From contig NZ_SUNI01000001.1 of the NCBI RefSeq assembly GCF_005048225.1, positions 186,001-250,000 on the forward strand: 64,000 nucleotides of DNA, read 5' to 3'. The stretch is from Paracoccus gahaiensis. GTDB lineage: Bacteria; Pseudomonadota; Alphaproteobacteria; Rhodobacterales; Rhodobacteraceae. Under the pieces are notes generated by a model. That model did no database searches. It was not told where the DNA came from and saw nothing but the letters and a program-made list of their open reading frames with translations. Of this stretch, positions 1 through 9,633 are shown one piece after another. The translations under genes and the position numbers were made by a program. Each line of letters starts with the position of its first letter. Position 1 is the first letter of the stretch.

Positions 1-1244
1 GTCTGGGCGTCACCGGCCTTGCCGACGCGCTGCTGATGCTGGGCCTGCGCTATGGCGCGGATGATGCGGTCGAGCAGACCCGCGTCTGGATGAAGGCCAT
101 CGCGCGCTCGGCCTATCTGGCCTCGGTCGATCTGGCCAAGGAAAAGGGCGCCTTCCCGCTGTTCGATGCCGAGAAGTACCTGGCATCCGGTTTCATGTCG
201 AAGATGGACGAGGACGTGCGCGACGCGATCCGCGAGCATGGCATCCGCAACGCGCTGCTGACCTCGATCGCGCCCACCGGGACGATCAGCCTCTATGCGG
301 GCAACGTGTCCTCGGGGATCGAGCCGGTCTTCGCCTATGCCTATACCCGCAAGGTCCTGCAGAAGGACGGAAGCCGCACCGAGGAAGAGGTCGTCGATTA
401 TGCCGTGCAGATGTGGCGCGACCTGAAGGGCGATGCTGAGCTGCCCGCCTATTTCGTGAACGCGCAGACCCTGGCGCCGCGCGACCACGTGGCCATGCAG
501 GCGGCGGCGCAGGAATGGGTGGACAGCTCGATCTCCAAGACCATCAACTGCCCCGAGGATATCGGCTTCGAGGAATTCAAGGACGTCTACCTGGCCGCGT
601 GGGATCTGGGCTGCAAGGGCTGCACCACCTATCGTCCGAACGCGGTCACCGGGTCCGTCCTGTCCGTCAGCGAGACGACCGAGAAGGCCCCCGAGGCCGA
701 CAAGGGCGCCGACGTGGTCTATCTGACCGAGCCGCTGGACCGTCCGGCGGCCCTGGAAGGTGCGACCTACAAGCTGAAATGGCCGGGCAGCGAGCACGCC
801 ATCTACATCACCATCAACGACATCGTGCAGGGCAACCACCGCCGCCCCTTCGAGATCTTCATCAACTCGAAGAACATGGAGCATTACGCCTGGACGGTGG
901 CGCTGACGCGCATGGTCTCGGCCGTGTTCCGCCGCGGCGGCGACGTGTCCTTCGTGGTCGAGGAGCTGAAGGCGGTCTTCGATCCGCGCGGCGGGGCCTG
1001 GATGTCGGGGCGCTACGTGCCCTCGATCCTGGCGGCCATCGGCGGCGTCATCGAGCGCCATCTGGTCGAGACGGGCTTCATGGCGGGCGAGGGGCTGGGC
1101 CTGAAATCCGACCCCAAGGCCGAGGTCGTGGCGGTGGGCGAGGCCCCGCGCGGGCCCGCCTGCTCGGCCTGCGGTCAATACGGGATGCGCATGGTCGAGG
1201 GCTGCATGACCTGCCCCAGCTGCGGCCATTCCAAATGCGGATGA
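1..1244 (+). CDS. nrdJ: Vitamin B12-dependent ribonucleoside-diphosphate reductase, C-terminal part (5' end outside window)
   Basis: The reading frame is open from the first base, so only the last 413 or so residues are present. Class II ribonucleotide reductases make deoxynucleotides with adenosylcobalamin and work with or without oxygen. The APTGTIS loop of the active site lies near base 270. SISKTINCPED follows near base 525 and GCKGCTTYRPN near base 610. A TSCPD-type domain covers roughly bases 760-1050. The protein ends in a Cys-rich knuckle (CSACG...CPSCG...SKCG), which in this family carries the redox thiols that re-reduce the active site. A strong hairpin follows the stop. The cobalamin genes at 18.2-19.6 kb fit the need for B12. 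Identification is firm; only the N-terminus is unseen. Confidence 0.95.
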   Translation, partial: LGVTGLADALLMLGLRYGADDAVEQTRVWMKAIARSAYLASVDLAKEKGAFPLFDAEKYLASGFMSKMDEDVRDAIREHGIRNALLTSIAPTGTISLYAGNVSSGIEPVFAYAYTRKVLQKDGSRTEEEVVDYAVQMWRDLKGDAELPAYFVNAQTLAPRDHVAMQAAAQEWVDSSISKTINCPEDIGFEEFKDVYLAAWDLGCKGCTTYRPNAVTGSVLSVSETTEKAPEADKGADVVYLTEPLDRPAALEGATYKLKWPGSEHAIYITINDIVQGNHRRPFEIFINSKNMEHYAWTVALTRMVSAVFRRGGDVSFVVEELKAVFDPRGGAWMSGRYVPSILAAIGGVIERHLVETGFMAGEGLGLKSDPKAEVVAVGEAPRGPACSACGQYGMRMVEGCMTCPSCGHSKCG

Positions 1245-1275
1245 CCGGCTGACAGGACGCACGGCGCGGCATCGG

Positions 1276-1303
1276 ACGGGCGGGATCTTCGGGTCCCGCC
1301 CGT
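1276..1303 (+). terminator. Hairpin after nrdJ
   Basis: A perfect 10-bp stem (ACGGGCGGGA / TCCCGCCCGT) with an 8-base loop lies 31 bases past the nrdJ stop. It has no T-tract, so it may act as an mRNA 3' stabiliser or a Rho-assisted terminator. Confidence 0.6.
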
Positions 1304-1439
1304 TCGCATGACACCTTCCCGACGCCGTCCCGCGCCGATGATTCGCGCGATCTTCGCCGCGCGGCGCGAAACCTCTCGTCAGGTTTCGTGGTTAGAGTGT
1401 ATCATCGACAAAAGTGTCTCAGGTGAGGGGGTCTTGGAC

Positions 1440-2285
1440 ATGCAGCCGCCCCAGAGGGAGTCCGGATCGGGCAATGGCACGGAGTGGCTGTCGGTGCTGA
1501 TCGCCGCGCAGCCCTCGCTGATCGCGGGGATGACGCTTGATGCCATGGCCGCAATGCTGGACGAGGCGCAGATCCTGCATCTGCGCCGCCCCCGGCAGGT
1601 CCTGCGCCAGGGAGAGACCGCCCGAAAGGGCTATCTGATCCTTCGCGGGCGGATCGAGGTCAGCTTCATCGACACCGACGGAAACCGGGTGCTGGCGCAT
1701 CTGGCCGGGCCCGGCGAGGCCTTGGGCGAGGTCGAGCAGTTCTCGGGCCGGACCTGCGCGGCCAGTTGCACGACCCTGCCGGAGACGACCGTGATGGTCT
1801 TCGATGCCAATCTGATCCTGCGCCATCTGCCCGCGCCCCTGCTGCTGCGCAATCTGGCGGGCATCTTTCACGACCGGCTGGTCCGCGACACCCGGCAGCG
1901 CTCGGTGGCCCTGTTCTATGCCGCTGAGGACCGGGTCCGTATCCATCTTCTGTCCCTGACCTCGGTCGCGGCGCCCGAGGTCCGCCTCAGCCAGACCGAG
2001 CTTGCCGGGTTTGCCGGATGCTCGCGCCAGACGGTGAACAAGACGCTGTCGGCCCTGCGGGCCGAGGGGATCGTGCAGATGGGCCGGGGCGCCATCCGGG
2101 TGCTGGACCGCGCCCGGCTGGAGGGGACCCGTCCGCAGACCGTGAAGGGACTGCCCGACGAGGATCTCCGGTCGGTCCCGCCCGGGTCCGGTAGGCCCTC
2201 CGCACCCGGTCCGGTTCCCTCCGATCCGGTCATGGCCGATCCGGGCCGGCCGCACGGGGCCGGCCCCGGCATGCCGAAAGCGTGA
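1440..2285 (+). CDS. Crp/Fnr family transcriptional regulator
   Basis: This 281-aa protein has an effector (cNMP-binding) domain at about residues 20-135 and a Crp-type winged helix-turn-helix at about 150-225. The probable recognition helix is around CSRQTVNKTLSAL. The ATG at 1440 is preferred over the in-frame start at 1308 because it has a purine-rich stretch (gtgaggggg) just upstream and gives the usual family length. In the phosphate-binding region, Arg104-Thr105 sit where Crp has its Arg-Ser pair, so a nucleotide ligand is possible. FNR's four-Cys iron-sulfur cluster is absent. The last 50 or so residues are a Pro/Gly-rich tail not found in classical Crp. The gene stands alone, and its targets cannot be read from this window. 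Confidence 0.85.
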   Translation: MQPPQRESGSGNGTEWLSVLIAAQPSLIAGMTLDAMAAMLDEAQILHLRRPRQVLRQGETARKGYLILRGRIEVSFIDTDGNRVLAHLAGPGEALGEVEQFSGRTCAASCTTLPETTVMVFDANLILRHLPAPLLLRNLAGIFHDRLVRDTRQRSVALFYAAEDRVRIHLLSLTSVAAPEVRLSQTELAGFAGCSRQTVNKTLSALRAEGIVQMGRGAIRVLDRARLEGTRPQTVKGLPDEDLRSVPPGSGRPSAPGPVPSDPVMADPGRPHGAGPGMPKA

Positions 2286-2366
2286 CCGCCGGCCCCGGTC
2301 CGGGGGGCTGAGATCGGTCGCGCTTTCGGCTTATCTGATGCCAGCATTTCAGCGACCGGAGACCGC

Positions 2367-3722
2367 ATGGCCAATCCCGACCGACCCCAGCCCCCCCTGG
2401 CCGACGCCCCTCCCGCCTCCCCCGATCCGCGCGTTCCGGACCCGCGCGCCGGCCGCGCCGGCGACCGCTATGCCCGCGAGCTGGAGCGGCATCTGGACTG
2501 GCTGGACAGCTTCACCTCGACCGCGCTCGGCGTGCTGTCTGCGGCCTCGGGGATCTATACCTATCTGGGCGTGTGCACGCTGCTGGACGATCCCGGGCTG
2601 TGGACGACCTTCGCGGCGCTGGCCTATGCGATCGCCGTGTCGGTGGGCATCTTCGTCTTCTGGTCCTATCTGCTGCGGCTGCTGCCGGCGGTGCGCAGCG
2701 CGGCCTCGCGCGTGGGGCTGATGCTGACCATGGCGCTCGGCTCGGTGGCGATCATCGCGATGTCCTCCTGGCTGAACGCGGCGGCGCTGGCCGGGGGGGC
2801 GGCGGTGGAAACGCACATGGCCACCACGGTGCAGAACTATCAGACCTCGCTGGAACGGGCCCATGCCAATGCGGTGGCCGGGCAGGCCCTGTCGCGCGAC
2901 GTGGCCCGGGTGCGGCAAAGTTTCCAGGACCTGTCCGAGCAGGAGGCGGGTGGCACCCTGTCGGGATTCTCCGGGCGCGGCGCGGTCTTTCGCGTCCTGA
3001 CCCAGAAAAGCGCCGAATTGCAAGCGCTGGAGGAACAACTGGTCTCGACCCTGGGGCCTGTCGAGCAGACCTTTGCCCAAGGCAACACGATCCTGTCGCG
3101 GATGCGCGGCACCTCGGTCATGCCGGGACCGCTGGAGGATCGCACGGTCAGCTTCTCCGAGGATGCGGTCGAGCTGGCCGGGCTGATCACCCAGCTGCGC
3201 CAGCTGAACCCCGCGCCGCTGGTCAGCCGCGCGGCGCAGGATCTGGCCGATGCGGTGATCCTGCCGGAACTGGACGGCGCCACGGCGGCGACGCGGGCGG
3301 GGCAGTCCAGCACCATCGAGGCGGTGCTGACGCTGGTGGCGCAGCGGGCCCAGACCCTGACCACCGCCAGCGCCGAGGTGATGGCCCTGCCGCCGCCCGA
3401 CGACGCGCTCTACACGCCGATGTCCGCGGCGGATGCGGTCATCGCCTATGCGGGGAATTTCGTGCCGGCCTGGGCGGGGGCGATCTCGATCGACCTTCTG
3501 CCGGCGGTGCTGGTCTTCATCATCATGGTCGTGCAGGCGGCGATCCGGTCGGGACGGGGCGAGGAGCACAGCGACGACCGCATGACCGTGGGCGAATTGC
3601 GCGCGGCGCTGGCCGCCTCCGAGATGCTGCGCCAGCACGAGGCGGTGTTCAGCCCGGCGCCCGGTGCGGTCGCGCCGGGTGGACCGCCCGTCCCGGGTGG
3701 GGATAGCGGGCGCGGGGTCTGA
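2367..3722 (+). CDS. Uncharacterised multi-pass membrane protein with a long central helical region
   Basis: This 451-aa protein matches no family I can name. After a Pro-rich N-terminus come three probable membrane segments (about residues 53-73, 79-105 and 115-141). A hydrophilic Gln/Ala/Leu-rich helical stretch of about 220 residues (150-370) follows, then a fourth membrane segment (about 375-393) and a Pro/Gly-rich tail. The stretch from 205 to 245 looks coiled-coil-like. ATG 2367 follows a GGAGA-like ribosome site. The next gene begins two bases after the stop, so the two are almost certainly one operon and probably work together at the inner membrane. The topology and architecture resemble scaffold or sensor proteins more than transporters, but no function can be assigned. 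Confidence 0.8.
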   Translation: MANPDRPQPPLADAPPASPDPRVPDPRAGRAGDRYARELERHLDWLDSFTSTALGVLSAASGIYTYLGVCTLLDDPGLWTTFAALAYAIAVSVGIFVFWSYLLRLLPAVRSAASRVGLMLTMALGSVAIIAMSSWLNAAALAGGAAVETHMATTVQNYQTSLERAHANAVAGQALSRDVARVRQSFQDLSEQEAGGTLSGFSGRGAVFRVLTQKSAELQALEEQLVSTLGPVEQTFAQGNTILSRMRGTSVMPGPLEDRTVSFSEDAVELAGLITQLRQLNPAPLVSRAAQDLADAVILPELDGATAATRAGQSSTIEAVLTLVAQRAQTLTTASAEVMALPPPDDALYTPMSAADAVIAYAGNFVPAWAGAISIDLLPAVLVFIIMVVQAAIRSGRGEEHSDDRMTVGELRAALAASEMLRQHEAVFSPAPGAVAPGGPPVPGGDSGRGV

Positions 3723-3724
3723 GG

Positions 3725-4456
3725 ATGGGGCTCTTCTCCACGCCGGGCAAGGCGATCCGGGCGGTGCTGCTGTCCCAGGTGGCGATGGCCGCGGCCATCG
3801 TCGGGCTGGACGTGATGGGCGCCCCGGGCCGCGAGGCGCCGGGCCTCTATGCGCCACCCGCCGAGGGGCCGAACGTGCGGCCCTATCGCCCCGACCTGCG
3901 CGCCCCCGATCCCGCGCGTCCCGGCGCCCCCGCGATGCGCCCCATGCCCGAGGCGCTGGAGTTCGACGAGACCGAGGGCGCCATCCGCCTGAGCGGCCAG
4001 ATCGCGCCCGGCGATGCCGACCGCTTCGCCGACTGGTTGGAGCGCACCCGCCCCGAAAGCCTGCGCGTGGCGCTGGACAGTTCGGGCGGCTCGGTCTCGG
4101 ACGCGCTGGCGCTTGGACGGACGATCCGGACGGCGGGCTATGACACGGTGGTCGAGGACGGAGCGGTGTGCCTGTCGGCCTGTCCCTACATCCTGGCGGG
4201 CGGGGTCGCGCGGCAGGTGGCCGGGCAGGGCGTGGTGGGCGTGCACCAGCATTATTTCGGCCAGAGCACGATCCTGCCCGCCTTCATGGCCGTCAGCGAC
4301 CTGCAGCGCGCCCAGGCCGGGGTGATGGACTATCTGGTGCAGATGGGGGTGGACCTGCGCCTGATGACCCATGCCCTGCGCACCCCGCCGGCCGAGATCA
4401 ACGTGCTGGATGCGGATCTGATGGCCGAGCTGGGGCTGACGACCGGGGAGGGGTGA
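3725..4456 (+). CDS. Periplasmic ClpP-like (COG3904-type) protein, predicted serine hydrolase fold
   Basis: This 243-aa protein has an N-terminal hydrophobic anchor or signal segment at about residues 11-32 and a Pro-rich linker to about residue 75. A ClpP/crotonase-fold domain follows. Visible motifs are LDSSGGSVSDALALG (about 117-131), which matches the oxyanion strand-turn of ClpP/SppA-like enzymes. CLSACPYILAGG (149-160) places Ser151 at the nucleophile position, and VHQHYF (173-178) resembles the HQ motif that carries the ClpP catalytic His. Secreted alphaproteobacterial proteins of this group are usually labelled COG3904, and their substrates are unknown to me. It starts two bases after the membrane protein, which is its likely partner. 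Protease activity is inferred from motifs only. Confidence 0.75.
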   Translation: MGLFSTPGKAIRAVLLSQVAMAAAIVGLDVMGAPGREAPGLYAPPAEGPNVRPYRPDLRAPDPARPGAPAMRPMPEALEFDETEGAIRLSGQIAPGDADRFADWLERTRPESLRVALDSSGGSVSDALALGRTIRTAGYDTVVEDGAVCLSACPYILAGGVARQVAGQGVVGVHQHYFGQSTILPAFMAVSDLQRAQAGVMDYLVQMGVDLRLMTHALRTPPAEINVLDADLMAELGLTTGEG

Positions 4457-4481
4457 GGGATGCGCCTGTGGCTGGCGCCGC

Positions 4482-4545
4482 AGGGGGCGCTGCCCCCGTC
4501 GCGCAGGGCGCGACTCCCCCGGGATATTTGGGCCAAGATGAAAGG
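4482..4545 (-). repeat. Dispersed intergenic repeat, copy 1 (inverted relative to copies 2-4)
   Basis: The minus strand reads CTTTCATCTTGGCCCAAATA, then a CCCGGGGGAGT block, then a GGGGGCAGCGCCCCC hairpin. The same pattern recurs near 24009, 27681, 42242 and 57727. It lies between the 3' ends of the ClpP-like gene and the tRNA, so it may also end transcripts. Confidence 0.75.
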
Positions 4546-4583
4546 GCGGGGATCTTGAGAGGGCCTGCAGGCCTATCGGGAGG

Positions 4584-4668
4584 TGGTGCGGGTGGAGGGA
4601 CTTGAACCCCCACGCCTTGCGGCGCCAGAACCTAAATCTGGTGCGTCTGCCAATTTCGCCACACCCGC
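4584..4668 (-). tRNA. tRNA-Leu (anticodon UAG)
   Basis: On the minus strand an 85-base cloverleaf can be folded. The acceptor stem is GCGGGTG / CACCCGC with discriminator A, and CCA is encoded. The D-arm contains AAATTGGCAGAC. The anticodon stem CCAGA/TCTGG holds loop TTTAGGT, so the anticodon is TAG. A long variable arm (GCGCCGCAAGGCGT) marks a class II tRNA, and the T-loop is GTTCAAGTC. The anticodon reads CUA and, by wobble, other CUN leucine codons. No integrase or attachment-site duplication is seen beside it. Confidence 0.97.
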
Positions 4669-4715
4669 ATCGGCGCGTCTTCTAGCAAAGCCCGGGGGGC
4701 GGGGCGAGGGGAAAA

Positions 4716-6772
<2,057 letters not shown>

Positions 6773-6848
6773 ACGCCTCCGGCACGTGAAACTCTCCGCA
6801 CCCGGTCGGCCACGGCCACCGGGTCGCAACTGTGAAGAAAGGGAAGAG

Positions 6849-8255
<1,407 letters not shown>

Positions 8256-8279
8256 TCGGCCTTTCGGCGATCGGACAGG

Positions 8280-8305
8280 GGGGCGGCCGCAGGGCCGCCC
8301 CTTTT
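8280..8305 (+). terminator. Rho-independent terminator after glnA
   Basis: A 9-bp GC stem (GGGGCGGCC / GGCCGCCCC) with a 4-base loop is followed by TTTT, 25 bases past the glnA stop. Confidence 0.85.
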
Positions 8306-8327
8306 GCGTTTCCGGACCCGCGCCATG

Positions 8328-8354
8328 AAAAAGGCCGGGCAGATGCCCGGCCTT
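8328..8354 (-). terminator. Terminator of the old yellow enzyme gene
   Basis: An 11-bp stem (AAGGCCGGGCA / TGCCCGGCCTT) is followed on the minus strand by a run of T, just past the stop at 8379. Confidence 0.8.
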
Positions 8355-8378
8355 CGTCGTCCTGTCACATGGTCGGGA

Positions 8379-9446
8379 TTACTCGGCCGCGACCTGTTCG
8401 GCGGTCGGATAGTCGACATAGCCCTCGGCGCCACCCGCGTAGAAGGTCGAGGGGTCCTGATCGTTCAGGGGCAGGCCCTTGCGGAACCGCTCGGGCAAGT
8501 CGGGCGTGGCGATGAAGTCGCGCCCGAAGGCCACGGCATCGGCCTTGTCGCCGGCCAGCAGCTCGGTCGCGCTGTCGAAGGTCAGGCCCTCGTTGGCGAT
8601 GACCGGGCCGCCGAAGGCGTCGCGGATCTCGCCCATCAGGCTGTCGGGGCCGGGATGTTCGCGCAGGCACAGGAAGGCCACGCCGCGGTCGCGCATCTGG
8701 CGCGCGACATGGGTGAACAGCGCCTTCGGATCGCTGTCGCCGATGTCATGGCTGTCGCCCCGCGGCGCCAGATGGACGCCGACGCGGTCCGCGCCCCAGA
8801 CCCCGATGACCGCATCCGCGATCTCGTTCAGGAACCGCACCCGGTTCTCGATGCCGCCGCCATACTGGTCGGTACGGGTGTTGCTGCGGTCCTGCAGGAA
8901 CTGGTCGATCAGATAGCCGTTCGCGGCATGGATCTCGACCCCGTCGAAGCCGGCGCGGCGGGCATTCTCGGCGCCCTTGCGGAAGGCCTCGACGACGCCG
9001 GGGATCTCGTCGGTGGTCAGGGCGCGCGGGGTGACGTAGTCGCGCATCGGGCGCAGCAGGCTGACATGGCCGGCCGGCTGGATGGACGAGGGCGCCACGG
9101 GCAGCTGACCGCCCAGCAATTGCGGATCCGAGATGCGGCCCACATGCCACAATTGCAGGAAGATCAGGCCGCCGCGCTCGTGCACGGCCTGGGTGACCTT
9201 GGACCATCCGGCGACCTGTTCGTCGCTCCAGATGCCGGGCGTTGCCTCGTAGCCCACGCCCATCGGGGTGACGCTGGTCGCCTCGGACAGGATCATCCCG
9301 GCGCCGGCGCGCTGGCGGTAATAGTCGACCATCAGGTCGTTGGGAATCCGGGCCTCGCCGGAACGGCTGCGGGTCAGGGGTGCCATGACGATGCGGTTGC
9401 GCAGGGTCACGGCGCCCAGGGTCACGGGGTCGAACATCGAGGACAT
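8379..9446 (-). CDS. Old yellow enzyme family alkene reductase (NemA-like)
   Basis: This 355-aa FMN-dependent TIM-barrel oxidoreductase reduces activated C=C bonds (enones, maleimides, nitro compounds) with NAD(P)H. Visible are the N-terminal RNRIVMAPLTRSRS, LQLWHVGRIS, the substrate-activating HAANGYLIDQFLQD (His and Asn of the HxxN pair) and RTDQYGGGIENR. A phosphate-binding end FGRDFIATPDLPER is also present. AAAGGAGG precedes ATG 9446 at ideal spacing. It is single-gene and convergent with glnA. The physiological substrate is not predictable; stress-linked electrophile detoxification is the usual guess. Confidence 0.92.
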   Translation of the reverse strand: MSSMFDPVTLGAVTLRNRIVMAPLTRSRSGEARIPNDLMVDYYRQRAGAGMILSEATSVTPMGVGYEATPGIWSDEQVAGWSKVTQAVHERGGLIFLQLWHVGRISDPQLLGGQLPVAPSSIQPAGHVSLLRPMRDYVTPRALTTDEIPGVVEAFRKGAENARRAGFDGVEIHAANGYLIDQFLQDRSNTRTDQYGGGIENRVRFLNEIADAVIGVWGADRVGVHLAPRGDSHDIGDSDPKALFTHVARQMRDRGVAFLCLREHPGPDSLMGEIRDAFGGPVIANEGLTFDSATELLAGDKADAVAFGRDFIATPDLPERFRKGLPLNDQDPSTFYAGGAEGYVDYPTAEQVAAE

Positions 9447-9633
9447 GCTGCCCTCCTTTCAATGAGGTTGTCGTCGGGCCCGTCGGGGCCTCAGGGGCTG
9501 ACCTGTGTGCCCCGCCGCCGCTTTTCAAGCCCGCAGGCCGCGCACCGTCACATCGGCGTCAGCGCACCAAAAACCTTCCAGATGTGGCGGGGTCGCGCTT
9601 CCCAACGACGACATCTGCCCTTATTCCAAAAGC

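Noticed and set aside
1308-1439. Upstream in-frame start for the Crp/Fnr-type gene
   Set aside because: It would add 44 atypical residues. ATG 1440 has a ribosome site and gives the normal family start.
1440-2285. Calling the Crp-type regulator FNR
   Set aside because: The N-terminal cysteine cluster needed for the oxygen-sensing iron-sulfur centre is missing.
4584-4668. tRNA-Leu as an integration site for a mobile element
   Set aside because: No integrase, no duplicated tRNA 3' end and no change in gene style on either side.
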